Shown: one piece after another, positions 1-5,460 of the stretch
How the letters are laid out: each line of letters begins with the position of its first letter
How positions within the stretch are numbered: the stretch's first letter is position 1
Assembly (NCBI GenBank): GCA_021798655.1
Contig: JAJZFE010000275.1
Span: 1-6,259, forward strand
Direction of reading: 5' to 3'
Length of the DNA: 6,259 nt
Origin: Acidobacteriota bacterium
GTDB taxonomy: Bacteria; Acidobacteriota; Terriglobia; Terriglobales; Acidobacteriaceae
Notes under the pieces: generated by a model
Database searches by the model: none
What the model was told of the DNA's origin: nothing
What the model saw: the letters and a program-made list of their open reading frames with translations, nothing else
Program-made: the position numbers and the translations under genes

Positions 1-238
1 TCGTATGCTGCATCCCGCGGTCCGACGTCTTCGTGCTCACGCGCAGCTGCAGGTGCGATCCCGCATCGACAACGTCATACTCCTCGGTCCCGATCGTCCG
101 CTGTAGCAGGTGCACGCCGTACACCCCGTGCTCGACGACCACAGGTGCCTGCTGGGCGCGGAGCGCAGAAGGTAGGACGAGCGCAGCAGGGACGACGAGA
201 ACGAGCAGGGGCGCAAGGGTTCTTGGAGAAGGCGGCAT
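1..238 (-). CDS. Exported protein of unknown function, N-terminal part (runs off the left edge)
   Basis: Reading leftward from the ATG at 238 gives 79 codons without a stop, so the gene is partial and continues beyond position 1. The first ~28 residues look like a signal peptide: an Arg at residue 6, a hydrophobic stretch (LLVLVVPAALVL, residues 11-22), then SALRA followed by QQ, a plausible signal peptidase I site. The mature start has a beta-rich look with VYGVHLLQRTIGTEEYDVV and ends in a TSDRG stretch. The start is well constrained: an in-frame TAG lies at 251-253 and no other start codon lies between it and 238. I see no strong Shine-Dalgarno sequence. Codons are mostly C/G-ending, as in the neighbours. 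The G-x-E-x-Y ... (T)DRG pattern reminds me of N-terminal regions of some secreted acidobacterial hydrolases, but this is a weak impression from memory. It is transcribed away from the acyltransferase gene. Confidence 0.65.
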   Translation of the reverse strand, partial: MPPSPRTLAPLLVLVVPAALVLPSALRAQQAPVVVEHGVYGVHLLQRTIGTEEYDVVDAGSHLQLRVSTKTSDRGMQHT

Positions 239-315
239 ACTGCGACCATGCTATCCGACGCGGACGCTCCCCCTGCCGTCGTCGCACAGTACGTTCGTGC
301 CTTCCATAGGAAGCC

Positions 316-378
316 TGTCATCTCGACCGGAGGCCGCGCTCTTTGCGGCCGTAGCGGAGAGACCCCCGCATTTTGGAC
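316..378 (+). repeat. Dispersed acidobacterial-type repeat with internal hairpin, copy 1
   Basis: The element begins TGTCATCTCGACCGG and ends GCATTTTGGAC. Its centre holds an inverted repeat, GGCCGC at 332-337 and GCGGCC at 345-350, around a 7-base loop, followed by AGCGGAG (353-359). The outer blocks match the element near 3111-3175: TGTCAT, AGCGGAG and the 11-base GCATTTTGGAC (368-378 here, 3165-3175 there). The ends of the element are approximate. I recall similar sequences in high copy in other acidobacterial genomes but could not search for them. Confidence 0.6.
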
Positions 379-423
379 CGCCACAAATCCCCCCGACGCC
401 GCCACAAACCACCGTCAAATATT

Positions 424-435
424 TTCCGCGCGGAA
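424..435. promoter_or_regulatory. Perfect 12-bp palindrome upstream of the acyltransferase gene
   Basis: TTCCGCGCGGAA reads the same on both strands. It lies 61 bases upstream of the acyltransferase start and follows an A/T-rich patch (CAAATATTTT). Its place in a divergent promoter region would suit an operator, but a 12-bp palindrome can arise by chance in such GC-rich DNA, and no regulator gene is nearby. Confidence 0.25.
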
Positions 436-496
436 TCCCCGCAGGCCGTACTCTTGTTTGAACCCTCTTCGATTCTCTTAAAGGCCTCCACTCCAC

Positions 497-1912
497 ATGC
501 TGTTCCCCACCGTCGAATACGCCGTGTTCTTCCTGGCGGTGCTGGCTCTCGCATGGCCGCTGGCCGGCCGCATCACCGCGCACAAGGTGTTTCTGCTCGC
601 GGCCAGCTACGTCTTCTACGGCTTCTGGAGCTGGCGGTATGTGCCTCTGCTCATCGCCGTCTCCGCCTTCGCGGGCCTGGTCGCACAGGCCATCCAGCGC
701 AGCCACGACGACCGCCTCCGCAAGGCGCTTCTCGTCTCCGGCGTCACCGTCTGCCTCACCGTGCTGGCCTACTACAAGTACACCAGCTTCCTTCTGCTCA
801 GCGCGATGAACCTGCTCGCACTCGCCGGCCACGCGCCTGCCTGGCGGCTGCCTGCGCCCTTCCTGCCGCTCGGCATCTCCTTCTTCGTCTTCCACGCCAT
901 CTCGCTGATGGCCGACGTCTATCGCCGCAAGCTGCTCGTCCGCCTGCACCTGCTGGACGCGCTGCTCTACGTCGCCTTCTTTCCGCAGTTGATCGCCGGG
1001 CCCATCCTGCGCGCCTCGCGCTTCATCCCGCAGCTCATGCGTCGCTGCGACCCTGCAAAGATCCGCGTCAACCGCGCCTTCCTGCTCATCCTCGCCGGGC
1101 TCTTCAAAAAAGTCATCCTCTCCAACATGCTGGCCACGCGACTGGTCGAGCCGGTCTTCAACGCGCCCGCACAGTTCCACCGCTGGGACGTGCTGCTTGC
1201 CATCTACGGCTACGCCGCACAGATCTACTGCGACTTCTCCGGCTACACCGACATCGCCACCGGCTGCGCTCTGCTGCTCGGCTACCGCTTCCCAAAGAAC
1301 TTCGACGCGCCCTACACCGCGCAGGACCCGCAGGAGTTCTGGCAACGCTGGCACATCTCGCTCTCCACCTGGCTGCGCGACTACCTCTACATCCCCCTCG
1401 GCGGCTCGCGCGAAGGCCGCCTGCGTACCCTGGGCAACCTCATGATCACCATGCTGCTCGGCGGCCTGTGGCACGGCGCTTCCTGGACGTTTGTCGTCTG
1501 GGGCGGACTGCAGGGGCTCTACCTCGTCGCCCATCGGCTCTGGGCCGGCCGGCGGCTCGCCTTCCAGCTCAGCCGCACGCGCTGGTGGCCGTGGGTCGCG
1601 CGACTCCTGCTCTTCCACGCCGTCTGCCTGGGCTGGGTCTTCTTCCGCTCGCCTACCTTCTCGCTGGCGTGGGCTGTGCTCCGGCAACTCGCCGCTCCGG
1701 GCAGGGCCACCCTCGCCGCGTGGCCGGTGGTCATCGCGCTGCTGCTCGGGCTCTTCGGCCAATATGCTCCGCGCCTCTGGCGGCGCACGGCGGAGGCCAC
1801 CATGTCCCGCCTGCCCTTCGCCGTCAACGGCGCTCTGCTCACGCTCGGCGTCTACGCCATCGAGGTCCTCGGCCCCACCGGCGTCGCTCCCTTCATCTAC
1901 TTCCAGTTCTAG
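497..1912 (+). CDS. MBOAT-family membrane O-acyltransferase (AlgI/DltB-like)
   Basis: The 471-residue product is a multi-pass inner-membrane protein of the MBOAT family (PF03062), close in length to AlgI-type proteins. It begins MLFPTVEYAVFF, the usual start of this family, so the ATG at 497 is well supported; only a weak AAAGG (480-484) precedes it. The diagnostic blocks appear in order: PQLIAGPILR, YCDFSGYTDIATG, FWQRWHISLSTWLRDYLYIP with its conserved His (residue 286), and LGGLWHGASWTFVVWGGLQG with the near-invariant catalytic His (residue 326). In AlgI, DltB and PatA these proteins take an acyl group, usually acetyl, from a cytoplasmic donor and pass it across the membrane for O-acylation of an extracellular polymer. 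The SGNH protein gene follows after 21 bases on the same strand and is the likely partner. The polymer cannot be named because no polysaccharide genes are in view. Confidence 0.95.
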   Translation: MLFPTVEYAVFFLAVLALAWPLAGRITAHKVFLLAASYVFYGFWSWRYVPLLIAVSAFAGLVAQAIQRSHDDRLRKALLVSGVTVCLTVLAYYKYTSFLLLSAMNLLALAGHAPAWRLPAPFLPLGISFFVFHAISLMADVYRRKLLVRLHLLDALLYVAFFPQLIAGPILRASRFIPQLMRRCDPAKIRVNRAFLLILAGLFKKVILSNMLATRLVEPVFNAPAQFHRWDVLLAIYGYAAQIYCDFSGYTDIATGCALLLGYRFPKNFDAPYTAQDPQEFWQRWHISLSTWLRDYLYIPLGGSREGRLRTLGNLMITMLLGGLWHGASWTFVVWGGLQGLYLVAHRLWAGRRLAFQLSRTRWWPWVARLLLFHAVCLGWVFFRSPTFSLAWAVLRQLAAPGRATLAAWPVVIALLLGLFGQYAPRLWRRTAEATMSRLPFAVNGALLTLGVYAIEVLGPTGVAPFIYFQF

Positions 1913-1933
1913 CGTCCTCACCAGAAAGACCTC

Positions 1934-3070
1934 ATGCGCGGCTACCAGCGATTTGCAAACTCGATACAGATGGCCACGGCGCTCGGCGTCTTCGCGCTGC
2001 TGTCCCTCCTGCTCGACTCCGCCGGTCTCTACAGCTGGGCGCAGCGGCTCGACCTCGGCCCCGAACGCACCTTCGCTCTGCCCGCAGCCAGCGCTCTGCA
2101 CTGGGGCCTGCGCGGCCTCGGGCTGGAACGCCTCCGTCGCGACGAACTCGCCGCGCTCGCCCACGTCCGCTGGTCCGACGACCCTGCCGCCGCCACTCGC
2201 GCCTCCGGCACCGTCACCGAAGACCTCATGCCGCTCGTACCACCGCCCTCCGCGCCGCCCTCCGCAACCAGCCCCGCCGCAGTCTCTGCCGCAGTCACGG
2301 CTCCTGTCCGCGTAGACCCCACGCCACCGCTGCCGCTGCAACCCCTCGCCGGCGACCCGCCCGTGCTCTCCGTGCTTCCTGCGCTCGCCGCGCTGCCCTC
2401 CGGCAGCACCCGCACCGTCGCTCTCACCGGCGATTCCATGATGGCCGTCGGTCTTGCCTCCACGCTGCAGCGCGAGGCCCCTCGCTACAAAAACCTCACC
2501 CTGCTCCCGCTCTTCAAGTCCGGCACCGGCCTCGCCCGGCCCGAGGTCTTCAACTGGCAGCGCGAGTACCCCGCCATGCTCGGCAGCGCCCGCCCCGACC
2601 TCGTCCTCGTCGCCATCGGCGCCAACGACGGTCAGGGCTTCGTCGAAGGCGGCGTCACCTACGCCTTCGGCACGCCCGCCTGGCAGGCCCTCTACGAGCG
2701 CCGCGTCGAAGCCTTCCTCAACCTGCTCGAAGCCCGCGGCGCAACCGTCGTCTGGGTCGGCCTGCCCCCCATGAAGAGTGGCACCTACGACGCACACATC
2801 GCCCTGGTCAATCGCATCGACTACGCCGTCGTCAAAGCCTCGCCGCACGCCGTCTGGTTCAGCTCCGCGGGCCTGGTCGGCGACTCCGCCGGACACTTCG
2901 CCGACTACGGCACCGTCCACGGCAGCACCGTTCGCCTCCGCCAGCCCGACGGCATCCATCTCTCCGACGACGGCGCCGAGCTGCTCGCCGCCAAGCTCCT
3001 GCCCTGGATGGCAAAAGCCGCGCCGGCACCCTCCAACAGTGCGCCAACGCGGCTTCAAACCGGCTTCTAG
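1934..3070 (+). CDS. Membrane-anchored SGNH/GDSL hydrolase-like protein (DUF459 type), probable O-acyltransferase partner
   Basis: The 378-residue product has a short cytoplasmic N-terminus, one membrane helix (about residues 13-34), a Pro/Ala-rich linker (about 99-143) and a C-terminal SGNH domain. Its catalytic blocks are visible: ALTGDSMM with nucleophile Ser168, a GTGL motif that may supply the second block, GAND at 229-232 for the Asn block, and DGIH at 339-342 for the catalytic Asp and His. The layout and the FGTPAW ... VGLPPM ... DGIHLSDDGAELLA stretches fit the DUF459/SGNH proteins (PF04311). The single anchor puts the domain outside the cytoplasm. Because it sits 21 bases after the MBOAT gene, I infer that it takes over the acyl group and transfers it to, or removes it from, a glycan, as AlgJ/AlgX and DltD do with their MBOAT partners. 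A plain esterase role is the alternative. A weak AGAAAG lies upstream of the ATG. Confidence 0.88.
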   Translation: MRGYQRFANSIQMATALGVFALLSLLLDSAGLYSWAQRLDLGPERTFALPAASALHWGLRGLGLERLRRDELAALAHVRWSDDPAAATRASGTVTEDLMPLVPPPSAPPSATSPAAVSAAVTAPVRVDPTPPLPLQPLAGDPPVLSVLPALAALPSGSTRTVALTGDSMMAVGLASTLQREAPRYKNLTLLPLFKSGTGLARPEVFNWQREYPAMLGSARPDLVLVAIGANDGQGFVEGGVTYAFGTPAWQALYERRVEAFLNLLEARGATVVWVGLPPMKSGTYDAHIALVNRIDYAVVKASPHAVWFSSAGLVGDSAGHFADYGTVHGSTVRLRQPDGIHLSDDGAELLAAKLLPWMAKAAPAPSNSAPTRLQTGF

Positions 3071-3212
3071 GTGTAGTTCTCTCTCAGGTCTAGTCGCCAG
3101 CAGTCTCCATGATTTGTCATTCCGCAGCGAAGATTTGTCATTCCGCAGCGAAGCGGAGGAATCTGCATTTTGGACAATCCTGAACAGCGTCTACACCGTC
3201 ACGCAAACGGTC
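3071..3212. other. Convergent intergenic region with dispersed repeat
   Basis: This gap lies between the rightward SGNH gene and the leftward Gly/His-rich protein gene. Most of its centre is the repeat at 3111-3175. A 5-bp inverted repeat (ACCGT at 3195-3199, ACGGT at 3207-3211) lies directly after the leftward gene's stop, but it has no T-run, so I do not call it a terminator. Confidence 0.5.
3111..3175 (+). repeat. Dispersed repeat, copy 2, with a tandem 21-base duplication
   Basis: A 21-base unit starting GATTTGTCATTCCG occurs twice without a gap, at 3111-3131 and 3132-3152, with no mismatch. The second unit continues into GCGGAGGAATCTGCATTTTG. The element therefore looks like one repeat whose 5' half has been duplicated. 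It shares TGTCAT, AGCGGAG and GCATTTTGGAC with copy 1 and TTTGTCATTCC plus AATCTGC with copy 3, all in the same orientation. Confidence 0.75.
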
Positions 3213-3680
3213 CTAATGGCCGCCGTGTCCATGATCCTGCCCATTGCCCTGCGCCTTCGCACCGTGCCATCCCCGCGCGCTGCCGTGGAGGTCGCCGTGC
3301 GGATCCGCCTGGTACGTGCCATGGAACCCGTGCCCATCGCCTCCATGCCCATCGCCCCCATGTCCGTCGCCGTGGTCCGGAAAGCCGCCGTGATACCCAT
3401 AGCGCGGATCGTAGTTATGGTTCACCCGGCCATAAAACTGGCCGTCCCCGTGATACCACGGGCCAGCCCCGACAAACGCTCCCCCATTGAACCACTCCGG
3501 CCCATAGTACCCGGATGGCGCGCAGTTGTACGGCGCATAGCCGTAGTAGCCATACGGACACACCGGTGCAGCGCCCCCGATGTTGATACCAAAACTGATC
3601 TGCGCCTCAGCCTTGTCGGCCGGAAGCGCAACCACACCAGCCATCACTGCAGCCGCAAGAACGTACCTGATTCCACGCAT
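3213..3680 (-). CDS. Small secreted Gly/His/Tyr-rich protein of unknown function
   Basis: The 155-residue product starts with a clear signal peptide (residues 1-26, ending AEA before QISFG). The first mature part is rich in Gly and Tyr (PYGYYGYAPYNC, GYYGPEWFNGG) and has two cysteines, residues 41 and 53, which could form a disulphide bond after export. The second half holds all 14 histidines, including three tandem GDGHG-like units and a DHGHGGH tail, so binding of Ni, Zn or Cu is possible but unproven. The start is supported by GGAGG at 3689-3693 on the same strand, 8 bases before the ATG. I recall similar proteins with an ISFG(I/V)NIGG ... GYYGPEWFNGG core from acidobacteria and some proteobacteria, all without a known function. 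It is probably its own transcription unit, 189 bases after the upstream gene on the same strand. Confidence 0.85.
   Translation of the reverse strand: MRGIRYVLAAAVMAGVVALPADKAEAQISFGINIGGAAPVCPYGYYGYAPYNCAPSGYYGPEWFNGGAFVGAGPWYHGDGQFYGRVNHNYDPRYGYHGGFPDHGDGHGGDGHGGDGHGFHGTYQADPHGDLHGSARGWHGAKAQGNGQDHGHGGH
3330..3374 (-). repeat. Three in-frame 15-base repeats inside the Gly/His-rich gene
   Basis: On the + strand, GTGCCCATCGCCTCC (3330-3344), ATGCCCATCGCCCCC (3345-3359) and ATGTCCGTCGCCGTG (3360-3374) are successive 15-base variants. They encode the His-Gly-Asp-Gly-type pentads of the protein's C-terminal half. The first two differ at only two positions, which points to recent in-frame duplication. 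Confidence 0.7.
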
Positions 3681-3688
3681 AGGGGGAA

Positions 3689-3693
3689 CCTCC
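3689..3693 (-). promoter_or_regulatory. Shine-Dalgarno sequence of the Gly/His-rich protein gene
   Basis: GGAGG on the minus strand, 8 bases before the ATG at 3680, is the strongest ribosome binding site in the window and fixes the start of that gene. Confidence 0.75.
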
Positions 3694-3810
3694 AGCCGTG
3701 TAAGAGGCCGTTCCAGCGCTCGGGGTTGCAGGCTTCCGCGAACAAAGTGAACAAATCGTTAGCAAGGAGCCGCGCTTCAAGCCCGGCGCGCCCGCAAGAC
3801 CCCTCACTCT

Positions 3811-3840
3811 GTTTGTCATTCCCGAAGCGAATCTGCGTCT
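3811..3840 (+). repeat. Dispersed repeat, copy 3 (degenerate, internally deleted)
   Basis: GTTTGTCATTCCCGAAGCGA runs directly into ATCTGCGTCTT. Compared with copy 2, the block AGCGGAGGA between the two halves is missing and the GCATTTTG end has changed. It lies just after the end of the pseudouridine synthase gene in that gene's direction, but the repeat itself reads in the + direction like the other two copies. Confidence 0.55.
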
Positions 3841-3869
3841 TGCTCGTCGCACCGAGCCATCCGCACTCT

Positions 3870-4865
3870 CTATCGCGTCTTGCGCGGCGCAGAGAACTTC
3901 TTCCGCCGCGGCGGCACCGGCTTCTTCAACTGCGCGGCCTCCGGCAGCACCTTCTTGCGCTCCACCTTCTTGCCGGCTGCCGCGCGATTCAGCGCCTGCA
4001 CCTCGCCCGGCAGCAGCTCCCGAAACGCGCCCGGCGGCACATCCAGCGTCAGCGCGCCGTACCCGATGCGCCGAATCTTCTCCACATGGTGCCCAATCTC
4101 TTCAAACATCTTGCGCAGCTGCCGATTGCGCCCCTCGGTCAGCGTCACCTCAAACCACGGATTCTCGCCCGTCCGCACCTGTTCAATCTTCGCCGGCTGC
4201 GTCAGCACGCGGTCGCGCCTCCCGGTGCTGCGGGTGTCCGCCAGCCGTCCACGGTCGATCATGATGCCGTGCCGCAGCTGCTCGATCGCCTGCGTCGTCG
4301 GCGCGCCGCTCACCTTCACCAGGTACGTCTTCAGCACGCCCGTCGCCGCCTTCGACAGCTTGTTCGCCAGGTCCCCATCGTTGGTCATCAACAGCAGACC
4401 CTCGCTCAGGTAGTCCAGCCGGCCCACCGGATACAGCCGCGGCAGCTTGCTGTGCTCGCCCATCTGCTTCTTCTGCCTGTCCTGGCCCAGCAGCTGCATC
4501 ACCGTCGGACGCCCCTCCGGATCCTCCAGCGTCGTCACATAGCCGCGCGGCTTGTTCACCATAAAGTACTTCGTCGGCTCCGGCCGGCCCAGCAGCTTGC
4601 CGTCCACGCGCACGTGGTCGCGCGACAGGTCCGCGCGCGTGCCCAGCTCCGTCACCGTCTGCCCGTTCAACTGCACCCGGCCTTCCAGGATGATCTGCTC
4701 GGCCGCCCGGCGGCTCGCCAGGCCCGCCTGCGCGAGGATCTTCTGCAGCCGCTCACCGCGCGGCGTCTCGGGGGCTGCTGCTTCGTTCGTCTTGGGCGCA
4801 GTCTTGGGCGCAGTCTTGGGCGCAGTCTTGGGCGCAACCTTGGGCTTGGGGGAGTTCGGGGTCAT
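3870..4865 (-). CDS. rluB: RsuA/RluB-family rRNA pseudouridine synthase
   Basis: The 331-residue product isomerises a specific uridine in ribosomal RNA; in E. coli, RluB acts on U2605 of 23S rRNA. An N-terminal S4 RNA-binding domain (about residues 38-90, GERLQKILAQAGLASRRAAE) is followed by the catalytic domain with PVGRLDYLSEGLLLMTNDG, in which Asp151 is the expected catalytic residue, and by VTLTEGRNRQLRKMFEEIGH and RRIGYG. The C-terminal tail is strongly basic (KKVERKK, PPRRKKFSAPRKTR), as in many RluB-like proteins. I chose the ATG at 4865 because AAGGA (4874-4878, minus strand) lies 8 bases before it. The in-frame ATG at 4898 would add 11 residues but has no ribosome binding site. Before the S4 domain lies a Pro/Lys-rich linker with four APKT repeats. 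RluB is the best guess on length and tail; RluE or RluF specificity cannot be excluded. The gene is divergent from the cupin gene. Confidence 0.93.
   Translation of the reverse strand: MTPNSPKPKVAPKTAPKTAPKTAPKTNEAAAPETPRGERLQKILAQAGLASRRAAEQIILEGRVQLNGQTVTELGTRADLSRDHVRVDGKLLGRPEPTKYFMVNKPRGYVTTLEDPEGRPTVMQLLGQDRQKKQMGEHSKLPRLYPVGRLDYLSEGLLLMTNDGDLANKLSKAATGVLKTYLVKVSGAPTTQAIEQLRHGIMIDRGRLADTRSTGRRDRVLTQPAKIEQVRTGENPWFEVTLTEGRNRQLRKMFEEIGHHVEKIRRIGYGALTLDVPPGAFRELLPGEVQALNRAAAGKKVERKKVLPEAAQLKKPVPPRRKKFSAPRKTR
4789..4836 (-). repeat. Four perfect 12-base tandem repeats in the pseudouridine synthase gene
   Basis: GTCTTGGGCGCA (+ strand) occurs four times without mismatch at 4789-4800, 4801-4812, 4813-4824 and 4825-4836, followed by a decayed unit (4837-4848). 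Read in the gene it encodes four APKT units at residues 11-26, in the flexible region before the S4 domain. The 12-base unit keeps the reading frame whatever the copy number. Confidence 0.95.
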
Positions 4866-4992
4866 GGTCAAAGTCCTTCTGACTGCGGAGCAGCTCATCG
4901 CGGTCGTATTGCGTTATCGTGCAGCGTTTTGAAAACGCGCTGATACTAGTGTAGTCACTTGTCCCCCGCCGCGTACCGGAGTCCGCCGCCTT
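4866..4992. promoter_or_regulatory. Divergent promoter region between pseudouridine synthase and cupin genes
   Basis: These 127 bases must carry start signals for both genes. The region holds AAGGA for the synthase (4874-4878), GGAG for the cupin gene (4978-4981, 11 bases before its ATG), and a perfect inverted repeat GCGTTTT-G-AAAACGC (4924-4938). A GATACT at 4942-4947 resembles a -10 box for the cupin gene, but I find no matching -35 box at the right distance. Confidence 0.45.
4924..4938. promoter_or_regulatory. Inverted repeat, possible operator
   Basis: The 7-bp arms GCGTTTT and AAAACGC around one base are perfect, and the site lies about midway between two divergent genes, where a shared operator would be expected. 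It is too far from either gene's end to be a terminator. No regulator gene is in view. Confidence 0.35.
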
Positions 4993-5400
4993 ATGCCCCA
5001 CGAAGCACCCCACATCCGCGTCGTCCATCCCGCCGAGCACTCCCCCGGCACCGCCCAGACCCCCGGCTCGCAGCGCCTCGCCGCCATCTCCGCCGAGCTC
5101 GGCATCGCCGCCGCCATGTGGGCCGGCACCTTCCGCGTCGAACCCGGCGCACGCACCGGCATCCACCACCACGGCCCGCAGGAGACCATCGTCTACGTCC
5201 TCGCCGGCGAGGCTCTCCTCCGCTGGGGCACCCGCGGCGAGCACACCGCCACCGTCCGCCCCGGCGACTTCCTCCACGTCCCCGCCCACGTCATCCACCA
5301 GGAGATCAACCCCTCCCCCACCGAACCCTTCCACTGGGTCGTCGTCCGCAGCTCACCCCAGCCCCTCGTCGTCAACCTCCCCGACACCACCTGGGACTAG
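4993..5400 (+). CDS. Small single-domain cupin protein
   Basis: The 135-residue product is one conserved beta-barrel cupin domain (Cupin_2 type) without a signal peptide or membrane segment, so it should be cytoplasmic. Cupin motif 1 is GARTGIHHHGPQETIVYVLAG, with His58, His60 and Glu64 as likely metal ligands. Motif 2 is PGDFLHVPAHVIHQEIN, with His102 as the fourth ligand and Asn106 closing the consensus. All four ligands are present, so metal binding is likely, but neither the substrate nor an enzymatic activity can be read from the sequence; small cupins include isomerases, dioxygenases and sugar-binding proteins. The ATG at 4993 has GGAG 11 bases upstream, a slightly long spacing. Codons are almost all C-ending. 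The gene is divergent from the pseudouridine synthase and convergent with the Bax-inhibitor-like gene, with no obvious functional partner. Confidence 0.9.
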   Translation: MPHEAPHIRVVHPAEHSPGTAQTPGSQRLAAISAELGIAAAMWAGTFRVEPGARTGIHHHGPQETIVYVLAGEALLRWGTRGEHTATVRPGDFLHVPAHVIHQEINPSPTEPFHWVVVRSSPQPLVVNLPDTTWD

Positions 5401-5460
5401 CAAACGCCACCTCGCCCGAAACTTTCTTCCCTCAAAAACCCGCCAAACTCCCTCTGTCAA

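Larger units (their letters stand above)
239..496. other. Divergent intergenic region (258 bases)
   Basis: This stretch separates the leftward exported-protein gene from the rightward acyltransferase gene, so it should hold both promoters. It contains a dispersed repeat with a hairpin (316-378) and a perfect 12-bp palindrome (424-435). I could not find a convincing -35/-10 pair on either strand. A frame open on the + strand here (248-481) merely reads through the repeat and shows no protein-like features, so I do not call a gene. Confidence 0.6.
3681..3869. other. Intergenic region between two leftward genes
   Basis: This 189-base gap holds the Shine-Dalgarno sequence of the Gly/His-rich gene (3689-3693) and a degenerate dispersed repeat (3811-3840). 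A promoter for the small gene is expected here, but I could not single out a -35/-10 pair. An open frame on the minus strand (3607-3852) overlaps the start of the Gly/His-rich gene and has no protein-like features. Confidence 0.5.

Noticed and set aside
251..3058. A 935-codon open frame on the minus strand, antisense to the acyltransferase and SGNH genes
   Set aside because: Its length comes from the GC-rich codon use of the two sense genes, which rarely contain the TTA, CTA or TCA codons that would make stops in this frame. The product is a low-complexity Gly/Glu/Arg/Ala-rich string without domains, and both sense genes show clear family motifs.
373..3093. A 906-codon + strand frame overlapping the same two genes in another phase
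   Set aside because: The product is dominated by Arg, Ala, Pro, Leu and His as expected for a shifted reading of GC-rich genes. It spans two recognised genes and the gap between them and has no family motifs.
3195..3211. Stem ACCGT/ACGGT right after the stop of the Gly/His-rich gene as a terminator
   Set aside because: The stem is only 5 bp with a 7-base loop and no following U-run on the minus strand.
3330..3374. The 15-base repeats as a CRISPR or regulatory iteron array
   Set aside because: They have no spacers, keep the reading frame of a well-supported gene, and encode the repeated GDGHG-like units.
316..3840. The dispersed repeats as a CRISPR array
   Set aside because: The copies lie in separate gaps, up to kilobases apart, and differ internally. 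There are no regular spacers and no cas genes.
4866..4898. An 11-residue N-terminal extension of the pseudouridine synthase from the ATG at 4898
   Set aside because: No ribosome binding site precedes 4898, while AAGGA is well spaced before the ATG at 4865. The extra residues (MSCSAVRRTLT) do not resemble the family.
2778..4943. A 721-codon + strand frame across the Gly/His-rich and pseudouridine synthase genes
   Set aside because: It runs antisense to two well-supported genes and through intergenic repeats, and its product is low-complexity. It is a composition artefact.
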